Shown here in pieces: positions 51,462 through 63,174 of a DNA stretch of 64,000 bases. The DNA is from Amaranthus tricolor. Lineage: Eukaryota > Streptophyta > Magnoliopsida > Caryophyllales > Amaranthaceae. The translations under genes and the position numbers were made by a program. Position 1 is the first letter of the stretch, and every line of letters begins with the position of its first letter. The stretch spans positions 7,969,817 to 8,033,816 of the forward strand of contig NC_080062.1 of assembly GCF_026212465.1 (NCBI RefSeq), read 5' to 3'. A model generated the notes under the pieces. The model did not search any database, was not told where the DNA came from, and saw nothing but the letters and a program-made list of their open reading frames with translations.

Positions 51462-51719
51462 TGTGATACTCCGAATTGAGATTTGAAAAGGATTGATTAA
51501 CTACTAATATTAATACGATGTATCTTCTTTTCATGGGAGTCAATTCGCTAAGAACTCCACAATTGAGTGTGCTTGGTGGGGATGGGTGACCTCCTGAGAA
51601 GTTTTCCTAGGTGCTCACGAGTGAGATCAAAGTGCGCTGAAAACACTTGTGTTGGTCTGTGAGGCCAATCTACAATCTTTATGAAAAGTCAACTACGGTC
51701 CGAGAGGCCGGGTGTTACA
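51462..51719 (+). mobile_element. Solo LTR of a Cassandra-type TRIM retrotransposon with a 5S-derived segment
   Basis: Starts tgtgatactccgaattgaga and ends ggccgggtgttaca, i.e. TG...CA. Both sides carry tgaaa (51457-51461 and 51720-51724), an exact 5-bp target duplication. Inside, about 51550-51616 resembles plant 5S rRNA: agaactccacaattgagtgt, gcttgg and gatgggtgacctcctgagaa, which spans the C-box region. Cassandra LTRs are known for such 5S promoters. 258 bp fits the family. There is no internal region or second LTR, so this is a solo LTR left by recombination. Confidence 0.88.
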
Positions 51720-51724
51720 TGAAA

Positions 51725-52712
51725 CCCCTTCATCGATTCTTAGCACCTATAAGCATCCTCCTTTTACTCTAGTATACAAAATATATTTAAATTTGAAACT
51801 TGCCTAAATTTAAATATTTATTGTAGTTATAAATGTTGGTTTTAATTAAAGATTTCAAAAGTTTTCAGTAATCTCTGCATAGACGTGATGTAATATTAAA
51901 AGCATAACGCCAAAGAAGAAAATATGGAGAAAAAAGGTAAAGGTATCTGAGGTGCAACTCACTTTGTCACTAGCAAAATCTGTTGCAAATACTTCCCAAT
52001 GTGAGACAAATTTTCATATTGGTAAAATAGTGGATTGTGGACTTACGTATGTATTGGGTGAGCTAATCCTTCTACTATATGATTTTGTAAAACAATAAAT
52101 CTCACAAAGTGTATGTGCAAGTCAACGCACTTGACTCGTGGGTTTGTGGGCTCAAGCCCACGGGTGTCCTGTGTCCACACGAGTGTGCCACAGTGAGATT
52201 ATGTGATGAATTGTCACGACCTAATGAAATCCATGTTGATTTGCTAATTTTGATCATTGACTTGGTTATGAGGTGCAATATGCGTCGCGAGGTGAAATGA
52301 TCAATAATTTTCGTCTCAACCAAGTCCAGGGATGAATGAGATTCAAATTTGTGATCTCTTATCACACTAGCTCTGACATCAAGTTAACGAATAAACTCAA
52401 TCAAAAAGTTAAACTGATAATTTAGACTTCAGTATATGCTATATACTCTAACAAGCACAAGACTATTCAAATGGGGAAAGAACTTTGGGAAGGAGGGAAA
52501 CACAACAGAAAGGGAGAAGCAACAAGATTGATTTGTCAACAATCCAACCTAAACGGGTGGGCTTAGCAATGGCTCATTGAGCACATCTTCACTACGAGAG
52601 AAATGGATGAGAAGAATAGTGATGCCCCATCGAGCAAGTACTAGCTTGATGTTGCCGACCTAGTTGAGCGAGGCACACTACTTGGTTTATTTGTTTTGTT
52701 TTTACTCTTCTC
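51725..52712. other. Spacer with retroelement-like fragments
   Basis: ctagctctgacatcaagtta (about 52369) resembles the tRNA-iMet primer-site complement seen at LTR junctions; 51990-52360 has a mixed composition like an LTR but no defined ends. No coding domain seen. Confidence 0.35.
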
Positions 52713-53137
52713 TAGGAGTGTAGGAGTGAAAACGGGCCTATTTGGTTTGATCTGACACTAAAATCAGACCAAACCATTTAAAACGATTTGATCTAGTTTG
52801 GTTTACGATTTTTTATTCTTATATTTTTATTAATATTAATACATATGTTTATGCATATAATTTGCACCTACAATCACTAAATATAATAATTTGTAATTAG
52901 TTGATAACATTAACATCATTCAAGTATATATTACTTTATAAAAATAACTACATCTTGAAATATCTAGGTAGCAACCTATTTTTAATAAAAATAAAAAACC
53001 GAGACCGAACCATAAATCGTAATTTATTTTGAAAAAAAAACAGACCAGAACATTTAGATCGTAAACCAGATCAAATACTAAAATTTCAATTTGGTCTGAT
53101 TTGATTTACGATTTAGACCAAACTTCACATTCCTCTT
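52713..53137. mobile_element. hAT-like palindromic element
   Basis: The left part (taggagtgtaggagtgaaaa, tttggtttgatctgac, gatttgatctagtttggttt) is mirrored by the right part (gtaaaccagatcaaatacta, caatttggtctgatttgatt, ttcacattcct). Ends and interior fit the plant hAT MITEs with aggagtg-like termini, but no target duplication was found. Confidence 0.5.
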
Positions 53138-54356
53138 GGCTCAGTTTAGAACTCCTCAAATTGCATTGTCATCCTTAGTTGACCTCATTATCAATGGTTT
53201 TTTGTACCTTGGTTCTTAAGAAAACTTATAAGAATTTTTAACTTGTTTAAGTTACTTCATAATTATAGGAAAAGTTACAAATAATCTCCTTATATATTCC
53301 TACAATTGTAAATAATCAACTTACAAGTTACAACTATCAATTTCAATCACTCGATCTTTTTACACACCACCTTTTAACAAATAATTTAGTCACATATTTT
53401 GCAAATTTAAGGAGATAAATTAATTGATTGGACTCAAAACTCACAAGGAGTTAAACATTATGAGATATGTAAAAATCCTTTTGATATATATTAAGTGTGT
53501 GAAATATCCTTTTGATTGAACTCACTTTTCACAAGGAGTCAATTAGTAATGAGTTAGTGGTCTAATTTTATTTATTTACGAGTTTATTTATAAATATCCT
53601 TTTCATGTATTTTGTAAATGTGTAAAATATATTTGGCTTGTTCAAGTTTCTCTATCGTTTTCTATTTTAAATATTATATAATCTATAATACCCCACTAAA
53701 ATACCAACTTTTTAAAGCTGTAACTTGTGCGGAATATAAAGTTCGTGACTATTGTAACTTAAAACTAATTGATTGATTGATTATTAAGAAGAATTCTGTT
53801 GTAAACTGATGTACATTACCATACATATAAGGAGTAAATCAATTCAGATTTACTGTGGTTTTTTGTCGTGTTGTATTTTTAGGTGGAATATGTACGAACA
53901 TTTTGGCAGTGCAATAATGGCACCCTATTTTTGATAAGTGATGAGCATTGCTATTAGTTAGTATACAAAGTTATTACTAAAAATGTAAATGACAGGGTTC
54001 ATTATTTTTTGTACCAACTCGGCTACTCACTCATTAGTCACTACCGTACCGTACATACTTAGACAAGTACTAGTAGCAAAATCTAGTTTTGATTTCTTAC
54101 ATACAAGGAAAAAAGATCAAATTAGTAATTTTTTTTTCTTTTTTTTTTTTGGAGATAACGTTCTGTTTGATTATTGATTATAAATGTTGATAATGAAAAA
54201 ATGTATATAGTGTAATTTACATGAAATATATCATATCATTCTATTGTGATGAAATTTTAATCATAAAAATAAGTTTTCTTTCACAGTTTTTTATTACTAT
54301 CTAATATCATCACTCAAAATAGTGATGCATTGAATGAATTTTTTAAAAAAATGAAA
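53138..54356. other. AT-rich spacer
   Basis: No gene or bounded repeat seen. Short direct repeats such as aaatatccttttgat (near 53475 and 53505) occur. Confidence 0.4.
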
Positions 54357-54364
54357 TAACTAAG

Positions 54365-54870
54365 CAAAGTTGTTAAAATCGTGATTCTACTTGGCATCAT
54401 TTAGACTTGTAGAATCGAATCGGTAAAATCGAATCGTAGAATCGTAAGATACTAAATTAAACTTAAATTTGGTATCTAGTCATAATTATTCACCTCAAAA
54501 GTTTAAAGTTTATTAATTAAGTTTCATTCACTTCATTTTTAAGAATGAAATATATAAAAAATAATGTAATAATTAGTTTAAATCTTCATACCGATAGCGA
54601 ATTTTATTTTATAAAATATGATGACGAATTGTTAACTTGTAAGAAAAATTGGTACATAAGAAAAATTATTAAAAAAATAAGAATAAATTTGTATAATCGA
54701 ATCGTAGGATCATAGAATCATGTTATGATTCTACATCTACAAATTTTATTTTAATTAGAATCGTAAAATTCTAACAACTTACGATTCTACCTACGATTCG
54801 AATCACTCGCTTATTTTTCAATCGTAAAATTGTAGAATCGTAAATCAAAATCGTGATTTTAATAACCATG
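54365..54870. mobile_element. Non-autonomous hAT element with exact 8-bp TSD
   Basis: The ends caaagttgttaaaatcgtga and, reverse complement of the right end, catggttattaaaatcacga match. taactaag flanks both sides exactly (54357-54364 and 54871-54878). The interior is rich in gaatcg/cgattc motifs. 506 bp, no coding capacity. Confidence 0.82.
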
Positions 54871-55036
54871 TAACTAAGTATAATAAGTATGACCGTTTAA
54901 CTTGTCAAGAGATTTACCAATCAAAATTATGATAACTTTTTATTGTCATTCTTATGTGTGTTTGGATTAGGACCTGTAAGCAATCTCTTAATCTAGAACA
55001 CTTAGTTAGGAGATCAGTAAAATTCCTGAAAAGTCG
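54871..55036. other. Short spacer between two elements
   Basis: Nothing recognised. Confidence 0.4.
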
Positions 55037-55299
55037 TACTTCCTCTATTCCACCGTACTTGTTATATTTGACTTTTTACGCAATTCGATGCGTTATTTAG
55101 ATCATTTATATATTGAGTTATACACGTCTAAAAACTATTAAAAAATTAATATTACGAAAGTATATGATTAGACGATTCAAATAAGATCCCACTTGATTAT
55201 ATTTTTTCTTACACATTAGCCGCAATATTTAAAATAAGCTTGGACAATGAATAGTATTAATAATAGAAATATAGCGAGTATTTCAAAACGGAGGAAGTA
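55037..55299. mobile_element. Stowaway-like MITE, well preserved
   Basis: Starts tacttcctctattccaccgt and ends tatttcaaaacggaggaagt followed by a, so the ends are inverted repeats bordered by TA. Interior landmarks (gattagacgattcaaataag, atcccacttgattatatttt) match the other copies. 263 bp. Confidence 0.85.
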
Positions 55300-57039
<1,740 letters not shown>

Positions 57040-57468
57040 GCTTTTTTAAGCAAAAAATATCAATATAAGTTTTGGTGAAACTTAATTTCAAAAATAAGCG
57101 CCTACAACCTAGACTTTAGGTTAGGAGTATGTACGTATTTATTAACAGCGAACAAATTTGGTAAAAAAAAAGTCACTTAATTTGTTCCCACTTACTAACT
57201 GTGAACTGATGCATTTTATAAATTGTTTCAGAATCATTTTAATTCATTCTCCGCAAAGTCAAACCTTTGTTCGCACATTGCGAATAAAAGTTTGACCATG
57301 TTTGACCAGAACTTCTTTTGTTCGCTGTTAGTAACAACAAACAAAATGCTTGACTTTTTTTTAAGCACAGAGCTTTGTCCACTGTTAATAACTCCAAACA
57401 AAGTCAAACCTCAACTTTGGGATAAGAGATGCTTATTTTTGAAAATAAGTTTTGTTAAAGCTTGTTAA
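57040..57468. mobile_element. Diverged foldback element with 'ttcgcngttagtaa' modules
   Basis: The outer arms (about 57040-57110, with aatttcaaaaataagcgcct, and about 57395-57465, with gagatgcttatttttgaaaa) are inverted relatives. Inside are damaged modules such as aacagcgaacaaa, cacttactaactgtgaac, ttgttcgctgttagtaaca and tgtccactgttaataactcc. This is an older relative of the element at 61433-61760. Confidence 0.5.
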
Positions 57469-57793
57469 TTAATTTTTTTGTATTAAAAAGCTTATCTATT
57501 TCAAATTTTCCGAGATAAATAGCCTAATTAGTATAAATCAGAAGAATATAAACTTCTAATTTTAGGATCATTTTATAGTCAATCTCTTACAAGAATAGCT
57601 ATTATTGTTAGGTGAAATCAAATGGATCAGACTTTAAAGGAGTGGACTCTAATGGGCCCTTCATTTTACAAAATGAGGCATGCTAACATCACAGCCCTAT
57701 ATACGCTTTAATCGGCCCGTGAAGAAATCGGAGATTTTATTTAGCATGAAAGTTATGATTCTTATCTTTAACACACCATCAGTTAAGAGCAAA
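57469..57793. other. Spacer upstream of tRNA-Asp
   Basis: AT-rich. Nothing recognised apart from the tRNA's immediate 5' flank. Confidence 0.4.
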
Positions 57794-57865
57794 GTCGTTG
57801 TAGTATAGTGGTAAGTATTCCCGCCTGTCACGCGGGTGACCCGGGTTCGATCCCCGGCAACGGCG
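57794..57865 (+). tRNA. tRNA-Asp (anticodon GTC)
   Basis: Carries aspartate to GAC/GAT codons in cytosolic translation. The 72-nt gene folds fully: acceptor stem gtcgttg with caacggc plus discriminator g; D-arm region with tagtatagtggtaagtat (A box); anticodon arm cccgc-ctgtcac-gcggg with anticodon gtc; T arm ccggg-ttcgatc-cccgg (B box). There is no intron, and CCA is not encoded, as expected for a nuclear gene. The downstream aaaattttttg supplies a T run for Pol III termination. It stands alone, without an organelle-like neighbourhood. Confidence 0.97.
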
Positions 57866-57893
57866 AAAATTTTTTGTTTTACCAAATTTTTAA
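57866..57893 (+). terminator. Pol III terminator T run after tRNA-Asp
   Basis: A run of six T residues (aaaattttttg, about 57870-57875), a few bases after the tRNA 3' end, is the expected RNA polymerase III stop signal. A second tttt follows shortly after. Confidence 0.7.
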
Positions 57894-59776
57894 AAATTGC
57901 CGTTTGAATTCACCAACTACTGAGTTCTCCTTTTAAATTCCCACTCTTTAAAATTTAAATAATTCATGAATTAAAAATAACACCAATAAATAAAAACCAC
58001 CACGTATGAAAGAGCAATGTAATTATTATATTTTGATCGTAATTAGAACTTAGAACCTCCTGGCTAATATCATAATTGATTCGAAATAGTGGCAGAGCAA
58101 AGATTTTAAAGGCCTTATTTATTTTTGCGATTTTTTTAAATGGGGAATTTGTTTCATTATATTAAAAAATAAAAAATTTTTCATTTCAAGAAAAATAATT
58201 CAAAACGAAATGTATTGTAACATTATATTACTTTAAATATAAAATATGTTTACAAACAAATCACAATATTGCTCAAAATCGTACCTGAATAGCACCATCA
58301 TGATAAACCCAAATATATTCAATAATAAATGGGAAAAACTCAAAATGGGAACGTATAATAGATTAAGCAAAGCACGAAAAAAAACTACTCATACAGACAA
58401 AAAAAATCAAAATTTCGAATAAAATTAGCGAAATTGTAACGAAAACATGTATAGAAAGTAATTTAACGAACATACCAAACCCTCTAAAAATGGGGAAATT
58501 GTGTTCAACAGCTCAACACCAAATCAAAATTAGGGCACAAGAATTAATGGCGGGAAGAATTACTTGGTTTGGTTTCATTGGTTGGTGCTAACGGGTTTAA
58601 CAGAACTCAACTTTCACCCGACCCGTTACAACTCAAATCCGTCTTTAAACTGATAGGTACTCGACATAATCCCTCCCGAAACATAATCCACACCCGAATT
58701 AACCCAACAATATAATTAACCGAACCCGATATTAAGTATAGTGCTAAAAGTAAATTTAATTCAATTGAATTAAGTTTTGTTCAAATTAATAAGTTTGATT
58801 TAGCTTAATCAAGTTTAGTTTAGCAAAAATAAATGTTTGATTCAGCTAAATCAAATTAGTTAGCTAAAATAACTAAATCAAAGTTAATTCATTAAATATA
58901 TAGTTTGATTTAGCTGCATCAAATTTAATTAAGCTAATAATAAGTTTTATTCAATTGAATGAAGTTTAGTTTAGCTAAAATTAAGCAGTATATGTAGGCC
59001 CGCAATCAAATCTTTTCGACTCAATCTTTGATAGAACCAAATTTGACTGGTTATCGACAACTTAATTAACCGACTATAATTCGTCATGCTCCAATCACAA
59101 ACGATCTGACATAATATGTGTAAAATAAACATAAAGTTCAATCGACATAAAACTCAAACTGAACTGGATTTTAACCGACTTGAATCCATAAAATAACCGA
59201 ATGCACTACTCTATAAATGATACAACCGATCCAAAGTCAATCAGGACTCAAAATAACCGGACTCGACGTTAACATAAAATGAAAAAATGACTTGACCCAT
59301 AGTCTACCTGAACTTGATTCAACCTGCATTATAACCGATTTGGATCCGCACTATATTAACCAAACTCGATATAAATCCGAACCGAAATTGACATGATTAG
59401 AAACCGAACAGACCCAGTGTGTATTAACCAGGCATAGACCCGAGTTTGATTAGAGTCGTAACCGAACCGACCCGATTCAAAGTGGTATATTACCTGAAAA
59501 ACTCAAACCCAAAACTATCTAAACGACCAAACCCGATGAAACCCGACAAAAAACCCACCAAGTAACTGAAATGATATAAGTATTATTTGTCATTTTGAAG
59601 TGATACCCCTCTAGCAGTTCGCATTATTTTAATATCCCTTTACCCTTCCTTGTATCTTGAGTGATACCCCTCTAGCAGTTCTCATTTTTTCGAAGTGAAT
59701 CCTTTACCAATCTTGAGTCCATTATAGGACATAATTTTGTTGATTTTTCCTTGTGCAACCCTTACTACCGTGGGCT
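57894..59776. other. Spacer with degenerate repeats
   Basis: About 58745-58985 repeats a motif like gtttgatttagctaaatcaa in diverged form. From 58605 to 59560 'acccgacccg/ccgaacccga' text recurs, as in degraded hAT-type elements. A 21-bp direct repeat, tgatacccctctagcagttc preceded by g, is at 59600-59620 and 59661-59681. No gene seen. Confidence 0.45.
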
Positions 59777-59784
59777 ACTTCAAC

Positions 59785-60696
59785 TAGGTTGCACTAAAAC
59801 GGACACGGACACGGACACGACATGGGTACGGAAAAACGCCAACTTAAAAATGGCGGACACGGGGACACGAAAATGGTAATATAATAAATATATCAAATTA
59901 AAGATAATTTTACAATCTTTATTAATTTATTCCAGACAAAACCATTCAAATCCAAAAAATTCCCAGAAATACCCACATTAAATTTAGAAATCCCAGCTTT
60001 GCCAACAATTCATACTAAAATTCCCTTTATAGAAAAAATTACCTCAAATTCCCCACAAAATTAAGTGATTCTTATTCTTCTCCAAATTTTGTTCTTCTAA
60101 CATCAAAACTGCAAATTATTTTTTCTGGGAAAAAATCAAAAGATTTTGAAGATTATTCAAAATCAGAAAAGGAAAAAAACCCAGAAAAAATAAAAATAAA
60201 ATTCATTTCTTCTCCATTAAAGGGAATAAACCCAGAAATTACCAACAAATTAAGAAGAAAAAAGAAGAGATTAAATAAGAGTTTATCTGACCTTGAATTT
60301 GAAGAACTTAAAGGGTTTATGGATTTGGATTTTGTTTTTTCTGAAGAAGATAGAGATTCAAGGTTGGTTTCAATCATTTTTGGGTTGCAAAAATTAGGAA
60401 AAAATGATGATAAAATTGAAAATAATGATAATAAATGTGGTAATAATTCATCAATATCCAGACCATATCTATCAGAAACATGGGAAGTAAAGAAAGGAAA
60501 ATAGTTTTTATTAAAAAAAGTGTCTTTGACTGCTTGCCGTGTCCCTTTCGTGTCCTTGCCGTGTCCCTGTCGTGTCCGCGTGTCCGAAAAATATTAAAAT
60601 ATTGGACACTTCATTTGGCGTGTCGGACACGGATTTTCGCGTGTCCGTGTCCGACACGAGACACGCCAGTTTAGGGAAGTGTCCGTGTATTCCAGT
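59785..60696. mobile_element. Non-autonomous hAT-like element carrying a captured gene fragment
   Basis: The sub-terminal regions are built of cggacacgg/ccgtgtccg motifs in opposite orientation: aaaacggacacggacacgga at the left, cgtgtccgtgtccgacacga near the right. The flanks acttcaac (59777-59784) and acttcaat (60697-60704) form an 8-bp target duplication with one mismatch. Terminal matching is weak outside the cggacac blocks. The interior 59930-60504 is a DUF1685-type gene fragment, listed separately. Confidence 0.6.
59930..60504 (+). pseudogene. Captured, broken fragment of a DUF1685-family gene
   Basis: DUF1685 proteins are small plant proteins of unknown function. From 60061 to the stop at 60502 one frame has no stop and contains the family's hallmarks in order: SDSYSSPNFVLLTSKLQ, FSGKKSKDFED, KSLSDLEFEELKGFMDLDFV, FSEEDRDSRLVSII, GLQKLGK and SRPYLSETWEV, then a premature KKGK-stop. 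An upstream piece (59930-60057: KPFKSKKFPEIPTLNL and onward) is in another frame, so at least one frameshift separates them. A pyrimidine-rich tttattccag just before it looks like a retained splice acceptor, suggesting capture from genomic DNA. There is no start codon for the full frame and no conserved C-terminal part. It lies inside the hAT-like element. Family recognition is from motif memory, without a search. Confidence 0.75.
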
Positions 60697-60899
60697 ACTT
60701 CAATGCCCTCTTCCATCTGATATCGCACTAGCCCTCACATATCATAAACATCTACTTTATATGTCATAAACACTTACATTACAAACAATAAACACGAGAT
60801 CATAAACACCTACTGAAACTATTATAAACACATATTTTATAGTATGTAACGTAGATGTTTAATTATAGTATGTAAAGTATGTTTTTATGATATGTAAAA

Positions 60900-61140
60900 T
60901 ACTCTCTCTATCTCACAAAATTTGTCCTACTTTTCAATTTTGTATATCCCATTAAATTTATCTCATTTTTATTTTTGTTCAAAACCAACACTCATTCTTT
61001 AATTCACATCTATATTTTAATTACCTTTTTATTTCATCTACACATTTATCACACTTTCTCATAAAATACAATGTTATCCATTTTTCTTTTTTTTTTTCAT
61101 TAATTGTCAATGAAACTATTTTCATGAGACTAAAGAAGTA
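60900..61140. mobile_element. Stowaway-like MITE nested in locus C
   Basis: The left end tactctctctatctcacaaa and, reverse complement of the right end, tacttctttagtctcatgaa are bordered by TA. It interrupts the 22-bp unit array, which resumes directly after it with ggtgtttacg. 241 bp, non-coding. Confidence 0.7.
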
Positions 61141-61432
61141 GGTGTTTACGAAAAAAAATAAACACCTATATAACATACGTATAACACCTACTTCACAAAA
61201 TCTTAAACACCTACTACACATACCATAAATACATACTTCACATACTATAAACACTTACTTCACATACCATAAACACCTGAATCACCATAATATCAACACG
61301 TGGAACAAATGAATTCTAATTTTTTACTTCTTATTGGGCCACTTGTGAAAGGACCGTTTCTCAGAAGACTTGGTGTAATACTTGAAAATTTGAAAAACAT
61401 AAGAGAATAAATAAAAAAAATTAACAAAATAA

Positions 61433-61762
61433 ACTAAGAATCAAACTTATTCCAAAAGTAAGCGTAAAATTCCCAAACCTGAGGTTTGGGACTGTTCGTA
61501 GTTAGTAACTGCGAACAGGTCAAAAAAGACAAAATAGCTGTTCGCAATTACTAACTGCGAACAACTATTTGACCTGCTTTGAACTGTTCGCAGTTAGTAA
61601 CTGCAAACAACAACAGGACAAAATAGCTGTTCCCAGTTACTAAGTGGGAATAGCTATTTTTGTCTTTTTTGACCTGTTCGCAGTTAGTAACTGCGAACAG
61701 ACCCAAACCACAGGTTTGAGATTTTCACGCTTACTTTTGGAATAAGTTTAAAACTTAGTTTA
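61433..61762. mobile_element. Foldback element built of five short palindromic modules
   Basis: The outer arms match as inverted repeats: tcaaacttattccaaaagta then agcgt at the left, mirrored at the right by cacgcttacttttggaataa. Inside are five modules of the form ctgttcgcagtta-g-taactgcgaacag, each itself a near-perfect palindrome, near 61491, 61540, 61588, 61629 and 61674. Spacers such as gtcaaaaaagacaaaatag also occur in both orientations. Non-coding. Related to 57040-57468. Confidence 0.7.
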
Positions 61763-61822
61763 TTTAATTAATTTTTTTTTTGCTTAAAGTATTTCAAAGA
61801 TTCGTAATACTTTTCCTATATA

Positions 61823-62951
61823 TAGGGATGCAAACGGGGCGGGGCGGGTATTGGCGTTACCATCCCCATCCCCATCTGGTAAATCAATCCCCATCCCCGC
61901 GGCAGGTATAATTTTTTTCCCCGTCCCCGCCCCGATGGGTTTGTACCTAATACCATCCCCATCCCCATCCCCATCTAGGTATCCATCCCCGTCTAATACC
62001 CATTTTACCCGCCCCACCACCCGTCAAATCCCCGCTTAATACCCATCTGTGTCACATATTTATTTTCAAATCCCCGTCTAATCATCACTTAATATCGCCT
62101 ACCTCTACACAACTCGTAATGAATATAAACAAATTTTATTGAGAAAAAAGGATAAAAAATAGAAAAAACATGATTATAAACCTTACTCTAAAAAACATAA
62201 TCTTAGACCTTATGAAGTAGTATTCATGGCTGAATCACATTATGTTTTTATTAACACTCATTAATTCAACTAAATGAACCGCTAATAATATTAGAATAAT
62301 GAAATATTATTGACGAAACCAGAGATCCGATCAAATTACAAAACAAACATTTTACCAAAAACCTTGTGAGCAAATGAAGCATCATGAAAATATGAAATTA
62401 ATAACAATATAATCACCCACAATACATAAATTTATATCCAAACTTAATTATAGGCATCAGTAACCATCAGTATACAAATATTACACAAATTAAAAACTGA
62501 AGATCACATCTAGTTGAAGACCACAATACTGAAGATCACTATACAAGTATCCAAACTGAAGATCACACAATATAATCCTTTTAATCCATCTACCTTCACA
62601 CTTAAGATCACATCAAACATTCAGAAGTTGGCTTGATAATCCATCTCAATAATCCATCAAACATTAGATCACATCAAACATAAAAACTGAAAAGATCTAA
62701 ATAATCCAAGGTTTTCAGAAATTTGAAAAATAATTTAGGGTATTCCAATTCTCAAAATTTGTACATTTCGTGAGGCGGGGCGGGGAGGGGATGGGGCGGG
62801 TATCACCTAAAACCCATCCCCATCCCTATCCCCGCGGTGGGTATGAATTTTATACCCGTACCCGCCCCATGACCCATCAAACCGGGACCCCGCCCCGATG
62901 GGGCGGGGATGGGGCGGGTCTCCTATTAGACCCGCCCCGCCTGCATCCCTA
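61823..62951. mobile_element. Non-autonomous hAT element with GC-rich ends and exact 8-bp TSD
   Basis: The ends are tagggatgcaaacggggcgg and, reverse complement of the right end, tagggatgcaggcggggcgg. cctatata flanks both sides exactly (61815-61822 and 62952-62959). The ~200-bp ends are GC-rich with ccatccccatcccc repeats; the ~700-bp centre is AT-rich and non-coding. 1129 bp. The open frames in the GC-rich ends are compositional artefacts. Confidence 0.88.
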
Positions 62952-62959
62952 CCTATATA

Positions 62960-63174
62960 TGATGACCTATTCTCAATGGGCCGTCTTTCCATAAGCTGTT
63001 GCCCATATGCTTAATAGGCCGTCTAAGTTAAAAGTATCGGCCATGTGCACTATGAAGATAAATTTAATTGTGGGCCGATGATACCTCCTTTATTTATGTA
63101 TGAAATTTCTATATTTTGTTGAGCTACAATTTTTTTAAAACGCAAAAATTTGTAAGCAGTGGTTTCATTATGAG
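62960..63174. other. Short spacer
   Basis: Contains caatgggccgtctttccata and taataggccgtctaagttaa, fragments recalling the gagacgg element ends. No gene. Confidence 0.4.

Larger units (their letters stand above)
59777..61375. mobile_element. Array element of ~22-bp units (locus C), hosting two nested insertions
   Basis: Outside the nested hAT (59785-60696) and Stowaway (60900-61140) elements, the sequence is a degenerate array of ~22-bp units such as acacctacttcacataccat. Part of it (about 60845-60899) is in inverted orientation. The right end, attgggccacttgtgaaagg then accgtttctca, matches locus B. The left end is uncertain. Confidence 0.5.

Noticed and set aside
51550..51616. Possible 5S rRNA gene
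   Set aside because: Only about half of 5S is present, with substitutions, and it lies inside an LTR with its own TSD, as in Cassandra elements.
57697..57885. 62-codon minus-strand frame
   Set aside because: It is the antisense of the tRNA-Asp gene.
60153..60377. 74-codon minus-strand frame
   Set aside because: Shadow of the captured DUF1685 fragment on the plus strand.
61784..62039. Overlapping Gly-Asp and Pro-Ser repeat frames
   Set aside because: They are produced by the ccatccccatcccc repeats at the end of the hAT element.
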